Source: Gongronella butleri (lineage: Eukaryota; Mucoromycota; Mucoromycetes; Mucorales; Cunninghamellaceae). From it: a stretch of 64,000 nucleotides of DNA. The DNA lies in assembly GCA_025201375.1 (NCBI GenBank), contig JAIWZP010000001.1:620001-684000 (forward strand), read 5' to 3'. The notes beneath the pieces were generated by a model. It saw only the letters and a program-made list of their open reading frames with translations, was not told the origin of the DNA and did not search any database. This document shows, piece after piece, positions 48,263 through 58,851 of the stretch; within the stretch, counting starts at the first letter, position 1, and every line of letters begins with the position of its first letter. A program made the translations under genes and the position numbers.

Positions 48263-51200
48263 ACTTTTAATAATTAAAGTCATCTGGTTTTTTTTTTTTT
48301 TTTGCTTTTTTTATCATAACTTTGGCCTCTTGGGGTGATGGTGGCTCCATGTTACATGATCTGAGCTTCTGAGGGAAACGAGTGTTCTACAGTATCATTT
48401 CATGCATTATCATAGGCGTATGATAATATTGTGCAGATGAATCCGAAATATGATATGTACATCTCTGCGATTGCAGCAATTTCTGTATCATATTGCTGTT
48501 GTTGATCATGAACCACGATGGCTCAGAATTTCAAGACGTTCTTGACCCAATTAAGCCAATTGACGAAGGGAACTGCGACTCCGTGTTGGTGATCATCCAA
48601 CACAATGGGACTCCTTTACCCGTGACATGCGATTGGACGACAAAGGTGTACAAAAAGCCAGCTGGCGGATGGAGCGCTGCAGCGGCACGGAGGGCAGGTT
48701 GTCGATCGACGCAGGCATGTGGCCATTGTGCTCAAAAAATGATACGTGACGTGGACCAAATTGGGCGTCTCCTGCATGCAGTGCATTCTGATCCGCGGGT
48801 TGCCGTACTGTAGTTGTCGTGCTTGCGTCGCGTAGTTCCTGGGTCATCAGACGACACATTGAGCCCCCGAGTGCCAGCGCGATGACAATCATAATGCAAA
48901 AAAAAAATTACCATAGCCTTGTTGATCTTCCAATTTCTGTTTGAGCCTACCAAAACCATCGAGCGAACTCGTGACTGTACCCCTTGGAAAATCGATATCA
49001 TATGGTGCACCATCGAGTGCTTGCAGCTCCATGAAATTTTGGCATATGAGCATTTTGGTCTCTCTCTTTTCAGATCAACAACAGTAAAAACCGGGGTTTG
49101 ATCTGACCGTTGGCAAGACAATTGACAATGCTCCATAAATTCACAAATTTGTCTCTATCATACAGTAGCGCGTCAACAAGCTGCTATTCGACCAGGCTTA
49201 AATCTTACAAGTGGGAAGATACGCCTACAAGGGCGTCATTTTATTCCTGCCCGGCAGCAACGCCGATGCGCAACATTTGTACGCTTGCAACGCCCAATCA
49301 AACATTTCAGCTTCGCTTTTCTCGGCAATGGACAATACAATCAAAGGATGGCGTGTTGCTGTGACAATAAATGCAGAATTCGATTCCCTGTCGGATGAAC
49401 CCAGTTTCACTAGCGTACGACCAAACCGATGGCGCAATTTCTTTTTCTTTACAGTAATTTAACTTTGATGATCGCTCATTACTCGAGAACGGCTCGATTG
49501 ACCCCCGACTTTTATCGCAGATTTGCTTAGAGAGAAGGAGTCAATGCACCAAATGATATGACTCTCAGATGTCCAATGTGTAGGTTGCCAAACGGATTTG
49601 AGAGACCTGAGCCTCTGAAAGCGGAGGACCCTCCAGATGCATTTTGACCTGACCCACCTTTTTTTTTTTCTAAATTTAAAAAAAATTCGTCGCCAAGCAA
49701 GGGCTCATCGCAGCGCCACGAAACTTTTACATGTAGTGAATGTTGCTTCTCTCTTCTCAGAAAAAAATAAAAATCTAAAGGTCAATCATGTGGTTTGTCA
49801 GGAAGCACGGCATTGCTAAAAATTTGGCTGTAGCGCGTTTTTGTAAAATTCATTTCGCGGTAAAATCATGATTCGATCATCGCCAAACTTTGCCACTTGG
49901 CTTTTTCAACGTCTCTCTTTGAAAGAAAAATTAAAAAACCAGCAGATGTTGATCGGGCCGTTTTCGTGGCATGCGCCGTTTTCAAGAATTGGCACAAATC
50001 CATGGATGACCAACACAAATCATGAATCGATTGCCTCCCACCACCCTTTGCCCTTTGACTATTATTTCACCCCGGCTTATTCAACAACACAACATGAAAC
50101 CCCAAGATTGACTGGATCGTTTTGCAGATGAATTCGACATCTCGACATTTTTACAAATGCAGAATTAAATGCCACAAATCATCATACTACAGTACTGCAG
50201 TTGGGTGGCCCAAAGTCTATACATAATAATGTTTTACCGCCGAGGAGCACGCGACTCTTTGAAAAACCGTTCAAACCAGGAGTCGACCGAGTCATTGTGC
50301 AGATGAATCCAAAATTCTGACATTTCCACAAATCCGGCACGAGTCTCAAAATATTTTGTAGATCGCGGTGAAGAAATGGCACCGATCGAAAGAGACACAC
50401 TCGGGTGTCATTTCCTGATTGTTTGCTTGCCCGAGCGATGGATGAAGTTTGCCCGCTTGCAAAAGTCGATCAAACCTTAAATCAATTTTCAAACTTGCTT
50501 TTCTCTACAACTGGAAAAATAACCAACAATGCTTTTAACATATCAAATGCTGCTGCTGAATCTCCACCGAATGAAACAAGTTTCACAGCGATCTGATCAA
50601 AACTGGCCGAGGAAATACTCTTTTTCAACAAAAATTTCAATGACGATTTACTCGACAACTGTCTAGTCAACTCTCAATTTTTAATTCAGATTTAATAATA
50701 AACAGGAGGGCAAAGCATCTAATGGGATGACTTGCAGGGCGCTAGCTTGGGTTTTAACTTTTTGCGTCGGTCATTTCACCAGCTTGCAGCCCATTCTACT
50801 ACAGCGCACAAAAACCTGCAAAAAAATACAGTAACAAAATTCCATGCAATTTACGCACCTAAATTTGGAAATGTCATACCTTTAATTTTTGCAAAAAAAA
50901 CTTGCCCAAAGTTGGCAATTTTCCTCAGTCGATCGCCGTTCATGCGTCACTCTTTGGATTTTTTCTTACGTTGGGGTGACTTGCCATTTTGTCTGTCAAT
51001 AACAAATTGTCGGAGTTACCTGTTTGGAATGCATTGATCACTCGGAGTTCGAAATTTCCCAAATTTGACATTTTCTGAGATTGAAAAGTGTGACCCCTGA
51101 GTGACCCCTGAATTTTTCAAAAGTGGTAATAGCGCTTTGGGGGATTAAGCCTTTTTGTTGCAAATTTTGCGCTGGATTCGATGCGGCTATTTTTGAGCGG

Positions 51201-51510
51201 GGTCGACCATGCAGATGTCGAAATAAACGCAAAAAAGTACACATATGAGATTTTTGGCATTTTTGAGTTCAAAAAATTGGGCGACTCCGTCTTGAAGTAC
51301 TGTACATTGGACCGTAGTAGATGACGCCGTGTCGCATTTTTCATTGGCGGGCAGGTACGGTAGGCTGTTCTAAATTTTTTTCTGGAGGAACAACAGGCCG
51401 TCAAAATCCAGAAAACACGACTTGTTGTTGCCTTGGCAAACTATTTTTTACAGTATCATCATACTGTACTGTATCATTCAGTGGTACTGTATGCTGGAAT
51501 CTGGCTACAG
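48263..51510. other. AT-rich gene-free island between insulin-degrading enzyme and foldback element
   Basis: No spliced or single-exon gene could be supported. The sequence contains TACAGTATCAT-type motifs (near 48390, 48485 with ATCATATTG, 50184, 51298 and 51452). It also has a short direct repeat GTGACCCCTGA (two units near 51090) and a segment near 49490 (CGAGAACGGCTCGATTGACC) of the kind seen in decayed transposon ends. Codon use of the longer frames is unbiased. I read it as old repeat-derived DNA. Confidence 0.45.
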
Positions 51511-51512
51511 TA

Positions 51513-52514
51513 CAGTGCCCTACCAAAAAAAAGTTTCGCTGTGCATAATTCTCTGCAGTGCAAGGTATCTATTAATCGCGTTAATCTCTGCTGTATTGAT
51601 CAATAATGGCTCCAATGACATGAAATTTTGTAGGAACAATGATTTAAAAGTAAAAAAACAATTCTAAAATTATGAAATGGCTATAGCAAGCTGGTTTTGA
51701 AATAGACCAAAAAAGGGGTACCTGACGCGTCACGCGACGCGACGCGTACCTACGCGTATAAAATGGCCTGTGGAGACGAAATGCCATTATGAACACCATC
51801 TCCAAATTTTTCTGAGTCGAGTGTAATGGTGTCTGATTGTATTCTATGAATCAATTTCATGTTACACGCATCACATCGGTGCTGTAATCGATAAATGTAA
51901 AATATTATGTGACGCGTGCACGTGTCAGACGCGTCAAGAGTCGCGATTTCCTTCGTAACATGGCCGTAGTGCTCTTACTGGTCAATCAATCAATAACAGC
52001 TTATTCTAGTCCTTCAAATTAAATAATTACAATTGTTTCAAGCCAACTAGGGATTAAAATTACATAACAGAGATGAAAATTGTGATTCCGGACGCGCCTG
52101 ACGCGTGACGCGTGTCACATGATGATTTTACATTTATCGATCACAGCACCGATGTGATGCGGGTAACATGAAATTGACTCATAGAATACAATCAGACACC
52201 ATTGCACTCGTCTCAGAAAAATTTGGAGATGGTGTTCATAAAGGCATTTCGTCTCCACAAGCCATTTTATACGCGGAGGTACGCGTCGCGTCGCGTGACG
52301 CGTCAGGTGCCCCTTTTTTGGTCTATTTCAAAACCAGCTTGCTATAGCCATTTCATAATTTTAGAATTGTTTTTTTACTTTTAAATCATTGTTCCTACAA
52401 AATTTCATGTCATTGGAGCCATTATTGATCAATACAGCAGAGATTAACGCGATTAATAGATACCTTGCACTGCAGAGAATTATGCACAGCGAAACTTTTT
52501 TTGGTAGGGCACTG
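51513..52514. mobile_element. TA-flanked foldback/MITE-like element with 0.42-kb inverted arms
   Basis: Left arm 51513-51936 and right arm about 52090-52514 are near-perfect reverse complements, with only some 20 mismatches by eye, around a spacer of about 150 bp. Both ends begin CAGTGCCCTACC, and the dinucleotide TA flanks each end (51511-51512 and 52515-52516). That is the target duplication and terminal CAGTG of Tc1/mariner-type elements. No transposase frame is present, so it is non-autonomous. The same 43-residue frame read in both arms is a consequence of the symmetry and not a gene. Each arm contains an ACGCGTCACGCGACGCG block and CATTTATCGAT-type sequence. Mobilised in trans if at all. 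Confidence 0.8.
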
Positions 52515-52935
52515 TACAGTATCAGCATTGTGGACACCACGTGGAGCAAGCAAGAAAAGTCTACAGTATCATATGATACCTCGTCCCTCGTGCGTGAATG
52601 TCGTCATCGCTCGGTCGCTGGGTCCCTGTCTACGTACTACACTCTACAGTATGATGCTGTAGAACTGTACCCACTATCATCGCTTCGTCATAGAACAGTA
52701 TTACTTGTATATGATGAAACGGAGAAAATGCAAGTTTGGAACGCGCTCTGAGGCTCTGCTGCGGACGACTGTGGAAAACGGACGTGTCTAGTCTTTGGCG
52801 TTTCTCTGCTGATCACGAAATTCAAAGTCCGGCCGCAGCAAAATCAAGCTCAAAATGGGCGCCACGGGGCGTATGATATCATTTTCTTTTGACTTTCCTT
52901 CGCTTTTTTTTTCTCTCTCGATTGTCGTTTTATCA

Positions 52936-54321
52936 ATGGACACCGTTTTTTACGGCCTGGATCCTCTCTTTTGGGTCCCTGTCAAGGCGACTGTGGCCGA
53001 TGTCCTTGCAATGGCGCCCGTTGAGAACCGACAAGGTAAAACAGAGAGCATGAAAGGACCGTTTTCGCGTCATTCTTGCTCAAATGCAGTCTTTTAGGCG
53101 TGTTCAAGTTCCTTGGGCATCTAGTACGCAGCGCCGAGATACATGGTTTGGTGGTGGCCGTGACTCAGACTTACAACATCGTCAGCTACACAGGTGCATT
53201 GTCGCGGCTAATACTGCAAAACGCACAATTATGCCAGTTTTATTCACATTCGTTATTTTATTTCTTGTTTTAAGTGGACGACGGCACTGGCACGCTTCTG
53301 TGCTGCCGGTGGAAGGACTCGGTGGATGCCCAAAAAGTGTTTGCCTTGGGCACGTCTGTGCGTGTGACGGGCTTTCTCTCAGACACGCATGATGTGCGCC
53401 AGCTGCAGGTGGACAAGATGGGTAAGACCGCCGGTGTTTGCACGTGCTCGCATGGAGACGCGCGACGCGTCGATTCATCCTGCTGATCTCTCCCATTTTT
53501 TTTTCTTACAGGCGAGAACACGGACCCCAATCGCGAGCTGAGCCATGCGCTAGAGGCTAAGTTGTTGAAAAAAAAGCTGTACCAGCGCGATTTTGGCGTG
53601 CCCACCGCCATCAGCGACAAGCTGCAAGACATCAACGCGGCTCTCAACAAGCGACGACACGAGGAGCACACGCTCCGACCAGCCAAAAGGAAGAAAGTAA
53701 AGAAATGCTGTCGAGAAAGCACATTTTTGGCCTTGTGCAGGGTCGCCGACGCGTCTTTTTTCTTTTTTTTTTCTTTTTGTAGCTTGCGTGCGGTGTGGAG
53801 GACCAGCAATTCCTCTTGGAGTATCTCAAAAAGTACTATGCGGATGGCACGCTATTTGATGTGCAAGATCTCAGGTCCGAGGGCGATCTGAGTGAGGAAT
53901 TCCAGCGACACCAGGCGACGACGGGGGCAAACGTGCACCTCAAACAGTTCCTCGAGGTGACGATCAAGGCGCTACGCGATATGGGCGCCATCGAGGCTGT
54001 CAAGAAACGAGAACAAACAAAGCATCGCCTTGTCAACATGGCAGGGCTCGAAAAGAAAGTCATCGACATTGTGCGCGCATCGCAGCAGAAAGAATCTACA
54101 CTGGAATATGGTAAAAACGATAAAAGAAATGGCGCGTCCGTAATGCCAACTGGCAATGCTGACCTATTTTTATAGGTGGCACGATGACAGAGTACATTTT
54201 GGCCAAGGTGCTCGAACACCACTCTATGAGCAAAGAGACACTGATCATTCATCTGCAGCGCATGGTCAACAAGGGCCTACTTTACATGTCTGACCGCAGA
54301 GAATATATGGTGCTGGATTGA
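52936..54321 (+). CDS. STN1: CST complex subunit STN1 (telomere-capping OB-fold protein)
   Basis: Six exons, about 320 residues, TGA at 54319. The OB-fold begins MDTVFYGLDPLFWVPVKAT and continues with KFLGHLVRSAEIHGLVVAVTQ, then VDDGTGTLLCCRW and GTSVRVTGFL. The C-terminal half contains two winged-helix-like segments (LACGVEDQQFLLEYLKKYY, and YILAKVLEHHSMSKETLII ending LLYMSDRREYMVLD), as in Stn1 proteins. Stn1 works with Ten1 and Ctc1 or Cdc13 on telomeric single-stranded DNA and in polymerase-alpha fill-in. RPA32 has a related layout but lacks this N-terminus, so I favour STN1. Intron 1 through intron 3 interrupt the OB-fold. Convergent with the ribosomal protein gene. Confidence 0.82.
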
Positions 54322-54653
54322 ACTGGACGCTTTTTACTTATACTCTCATTATGATAAAAAAAAAAAAAACATCTGACAACGATGCTTCGCGTCTGATTTG
54401 GTGTCACCAACGTGGGTTTGGGCGGAAATGGGCGAGTGTGGTGAGTATTGAGTCAGATCACATCCCCCAGGCACATACACTAACAGACACACAGACACAC
54501 AGACACACAGGCACACAAAAAAGAAGGAAAAATGAGATCCAGGGCGTAGCGATTGATTCGCAAGTGGGCAAAGGAAACAGATTGAAAAAACGAGATGTTT
54601 TTTTTTATTATTCGCATCGCTTGATCGGCAGCATAAAGGTGAGTCGAACAAGC
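54322..54653. other. Gap between convergent STN1 and eL42 genes
   Basis: Contains ACAGACACAC microsatellite units at about 54484-54516 and TTTTTTTTTATTATT near 54599, the AATAATAAA polyadenylation signal of the minus-strand ribosomal gene. No gene is seen. Confidence 0.5.
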
Positions 54654-55404
54654 TTAGAAAACGAGAGCAGCACCCTTGGTCTTCTTGTCACCACCCAACT
54701 CGAAGTGCTTGCAGCGCTTGATGGGGAGTTGCATCTTGTACTTGCACTTGGTGCACTCCAGACGAAGGACAATCTTCTTGGTGGTCTTGGCCTACAAGGT
54801 CATGAAAGAAAAAAAAGGGGGACGAGTGAGCCATTTGGGATCGACAATGAGGGCTATTGTTGATTTTTTTTTTGATTTTTTGATTTTTTGATGGATTCTT
54901 ACCTTCTTGTGGAAGACGGGCTTGGTCTGACCACCATAACCGGACTGCTTGCGGTCATAACGACGCTTACCTTGAGCGAAGAGCGAAGCCTTGCCGGCCT
55001 TGTACTGGGTGACCTTGTGAGGGGTGTGCTTGCGGCACTTGGAACCCTTACAATAGGTGTTACGCGTCTTGGGAATATTGACCTGGTAAGAGAGGGCACA
55101 AAGGTGAGTGAAATTGGTCGACGAGCAGAACGGGAGGGGTGTGGGGGACGTCGTGGAACCGGTAAAAGTGAGTAAAAGCGGGCGTTGTGGTGTGTGTGTC
55201 TGCAAACGAGGCTGGCAAAGCATCCATCCTGATCAGGACAAGTGCCATCCATCCATCCATTGCGATGGGCGTCCATCCATCCATCCGTCCTCGAGTGCAT
55301 CCGATCGATTTGACGTCGACATGAGCATGGAATGCATCTCCATCACACGCATTCACGATCACTGGCCGACGACGTCCTATGCAAATGAGCTGAATACCTA
55401 CCAT
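54654..55404 (-). CDS. RPL42: 60S ribosomal protein eL42 (L44/L36a)
   Basis: Three exons: 55404-55402 (the ATG only), 55082-54903 and 54791-54654. They sum to 321 nt, or 106 residues, the exact family length. The sequence [20 protein letters not shown], the middle [13 protein letters not shown] and the tail [20 protein letters not shown], then [13 protein letters not shown], are diagnostic. The two CxxC-type pairs bind zinc. It sits at the E-site of the large subunit. Residue 56 is proline, the form usually linked to cycloheximide sensitivity. Intron 1 (about 320 nt) holds CCATCCATCC repeats and separates the start codon from the rest, a common ribosomal protein gene layout. Confidence 0.97.
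55236..55292. repeat. CCAT tandem repeats in eL42 intron 1
   Basis: Two clusters of CCATCCATCCAT units separated by TGCGATGGGCGT. They are intronic and look like simple-sequence slippage. Confidence 0.7.
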
Positions 55405-55633
55405 GGCGAATAACTGTTAGAGAAGGAAGAAAAAAAAGAAAGGAGGCGGGCGCCGACCAAGATTATCAAGGGCTGGCCGGCGGGCAGCGGGGTTTGTTTC
55501 GTTTGGGTAAAAAAAAGCGGAGGCTCAATGGAGCCCGTCCGGCTCGGACTTGCCCAAAGCAGCCCATTTTTTTTTATTTCATGCGCATCGATGGGGGGGG
55601 GGGTGAAAAAGGGGGAATACGGGCAGAAAATGG

Positions 55634-55912
55634 TCATTCTTGCGACTTGCGGTAGCATATGTAAAAGTAAAGATACACGAGGACAAAGGCGACATAGACG
55701 TATGGTGAGTCCCAGTCCTTGATATGCGGGTAAAAATGAATGGCGAGCGCAACGACGCCTATACCAATGATGGAACAGAGAAGCACACCCATGGCCAAGC
55801 AGAATTTATCGTTTGTGTGATAACCTTGGCGGCCAATCCACTCTGTTGTCTTGTTCGCCTCCTCGACGGCGCGCTCATAGTCCTCATCCATGTATTCACT
55901 CACTCGAGACAT
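55634..55912 (-). CDS. Small two-helix membrane protein, uncharacterised
   Basis: An uninterrupted frame of 92 codons starting MSRVSEYMDEDYERAVEEAN. The acidic N-terminal 40 residues are followed by FCLAMGVLLCSIIGIGVVALAIHF and, after the loop PHIKDWDSP, by YVYVAFVLVYLYFYICY, ending RKSQE. Two clear hydrophobic helices suggest a hairpin in an endomembrane. No family is recognised. The start is the first Met after a long A/T-rich 5' leader; longer upstream reading is a homopolymer-rich artefact. A TTTTTTATTTC at about 55568 provides an AATAAA-type signal on the minus strand. Confidence 0.65.
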   Translation of the reverse strand: MSRVSEYMDEDYERAVEEANKTTEWIGRQGYHTNDKFCLAMGVLLCSIIGIGVVALAIHFYPHIKDWDSPYVYVAFVLVYLYFYICYRKSQE

Positions 55913-56169
55913 CGTATGTTTGCCGAAAAAAGTAGCCAAGACACACAAAAAAAATAAAATAAAAAAAGAGAGAAAGAAAAAAAGACGAAAAAGACACACG
56001 AGCCAGACCAATTTGGTGAAACAGATACGCGCCAAGCATAAAAATAGGCACCCACACCCATGGCCCCATTGCTTCATTGTGTCTCTGTGCGACGCGACCT
56101 TGGTTCTTGCATGGGAACGAGATGAAGCGGAAGGCGTCAAAAAATCGTTTTTATTGATTCATTCTTTTT

Positions 56170-56438
56170 CTAAAATTCATCATCGGCACGCTTCTTGTTC
56201 TTGACGGTGCCAGGCTTGGTCAGCGCGGCCTCGTGGCGCGCCAATTCAGGGGGCACCTTGGACAAGGGCGATTTGGACATCATCTGTTTCAAATCGTAGA
56301 ACACGTCCGTGTCGTGGCTCGTCAAAAAGGTGATGGCCACACCAGACTGGCCAGCACGACCCGTACGACCAATGCGATGGGTGTAATCTACATGACAAGC
56401 GTTAGAAAATGCGGCATTTTTTCTTTTCTTTTTCTTTT

Positions 56439-56474
<36 letters not shown>

Positions 56475-58851
56475 TTCAATGTTCTTTGCCATGTCAAAGT
56501 TGACGACGAGCGAGACATTTTTGACATCGATACCACGGCCTGCAACGTCCGTAGCGACGAGGATTTGGGCATTACCGGCCTTGAGTTTCTCCAATGCGGC
56601 TTCACGCTGCTCTTGTGACTTGCCACCATGCAACGAGACGGCCTCGTGGCCAGACTTGTTGAGTGTCTTGGCCAACATGTCCACGCCACGCTTCTGATTG
56701 ACAAAGATGATGATGGGCGGCGTGTAGCGCTTGCTTTCCAGGATCTCCATGAGGCGGTTTCTAAAAAGTAAAACAAAAATGAGCTTCTGGGTCATGGAAT
56801 TATGCACTTTTTTTTTCTTCCTTCCTTACCTCTTGCGATTCTCGTCGTCAATCATTTCCACGCGTTGCTCGACGGTGCTGCCCGCCTGGCCGGCATTACC
56901 AATGGTGACGACAGCAGGATTGCGCAGGTATTTTTTGGCGATGCGCTCAACAGCAACGGGCATGGTGGCAGAAAACATGGTTGTCTGGCGATATTGCGAG
57001 GCTCTGGACGTGTCGTTTTCGGAAGTGACGTCCTCGGGTTTGACATTGGACACGGGCAGCGCGTCCAGGATCGTGTTGACGGCCTCTTCAAAGCCCATGT
57101 CAATCATACGATCAGCTTCGTCCATGACCACGTATGCACACTGATTCAACACAAGGATGCGCTTTTCCAAGCAGTCCACAAGACGACCCGGCGTCGCAAT
57201 CACAATCTCCGCGCCATTGCGCATATTGAACGCCTGCTCCGTGATGTCATGCTACAAAAAAAAAAAAAGAAAAAAAAAACATCAAAAATTTGAATGAGAA
57301 AACCCAACAGCTGCAAGATGGACAATGGGTGACTTACACCACCAACGATGGACACGCAGGTATAGCCCATGGGCACGGCAAATTTGGTGGCCTCTTGTTC
57401 AATTTGCTGCGCCAATTCACGTGTGGGGGCAACGACAAGCGCATAGGGCCCGTCCATGGCATTTTCGTCATTGAGCGCGGGCAATTTGGAAATGTAGTTG
57501 AGCATGGGAATGACAAAAGACGCGGTCTTGCCGGAACCCGTCTCTGCAATGCCAATGATATCGCGGTTTTGCATGCCAATGGGAATGGCCTGGCGCTGGA
57601 TGGGCGACGGCTCCTTGTACCCGACCTTGGCAATAATATCCAGGATACGCTGCGGCAGATTCGATTCGTCCCATGCGCGGATCGGATGAGGTATAGAGCC
57701 ACCTGGAAATATTTTTTTTTTTTGAAAATAAGTCCAAATTCGTATATCTTTTGGTTTTTTTTTCTTTTGTCTTTGTCTTTACCCTTGGTGGCGATGCTGT
57801 AATCTTCCTTGAAGATGCGCCAGTCGCGCTCGGTCATCTCCTTCAAGGGCTTGTCTGTCCAATGGCGCTCGTCCCACTTTTTCTTGGCCTCCTTTTTGCG
57901 TTCAAGGCTAGCAAGCTCCTTAGCGCGCTCGTGCTCCTCGTCGGTGCGGCGCTCGTGGACAAGACGGTCATAAAACTCGGATGCGCGCTTCTTTTGCTCC
58001 TTGAGATCAATGCCGGCAATGTGGCCACGGCCAAACATCTGTGCGCTATGCTTGTTAGCATAAAGCGGATTAAAATCGTTGGATGTGTCCTCATTAGCAT
58101 CCCATTCAAACACAAATTTGCGCTCGTTCATCTTGCGGATCTTGCGCTTGCGTTGATCGTTGCCGAAATAGCGATCCTAATGGCAAATGCAAAAAAAAAA
58201 AAAATGAGCAAAATAGGCGAATTAATGGCATTTTCACTGGAATTGGGTGCCGTTTTTTTTTTTTCTTACGCGGATGGCCTGTTTTTCCTTTTCATTGAGC
58301 GACTCAAGGTCCTGCGGCGGTGGCGAACGGGAGCGAGAGCGCGATCGGTCGCGGCGGCGTTTGTTGCCGCGATGGCGGTCATCGCGTCGGTCATTGCGCG
58401 AAGATCGGTCGCGATCGCGATCGCGGTCATCACGCGTCGAGCGGTGGTGGCGGTGATCATCCTGGCGCTGTGCATCCTCGGCCTTGATCGAAAACTGCTG
58501 TCGCTGCCGCTGCTCCTCCTCTTGCCGCTTGCGGATCTCTTCCACTTCCTTTTGACGCCGCTCAAGAGCAAGCTTTGCGCGCTCCTCCTTGGTCATGAAT
58601 TTGGGCTAATAAAAAAGAAACAATCGCTAAGCATTTTCATACATTTTCCATGCGCCCAGAAATGCCCTCAAACTCACCTTGGCGGCATCGCTTTGCTCTT
58701 GCTTCTTTTTCAGCAGCTCTTCGACGGAAATGGGCGTGCGTTTGCTAGGTGCCGCCTGGCTGCTCGAATCGCGGACGCCCGAGCGTGAACGGTCGTCATG
58801 GCGTGATGAGTGAGCGCCATGCGGCGATCGGGATCGATTTTCAGCAGGCAT
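56170..58851 (-). CDS. PRP28: Pre-mRNA-splicing DEAD-box ATP-dependent helicase Prp28
   Basis: Seven exons, from [12 protein letters not shown] at 58851 to the stop at 56170, about 750 residues. An RS/RD-rich N-terminal region ([27 protein letters not shown]) matches DDX23 more than yeast Prp28. The linker contains [20 protein letters not shown] and the Prp28-specific [17 protein letters not shown]. Helicase motifs are Q-motif [13 protein letters not shown], motif [44 protein letters not shown] and [10 protein letters not shown]. It releases U1 from the 5' splice site and so acts in the step that exchanges U1 for U6. Introns 4-6 carry long homopolymers, including a 28-base T run at 56443. Confidence 0.96.

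Noticed and set aside
51422..51667. A frame encoding the same 43 C-terminal residues as one at 52361-52549 on the other strand
   Set aside because: The identity results from the inverted arms of the foldback element. There is no coding bias, start context or domain.
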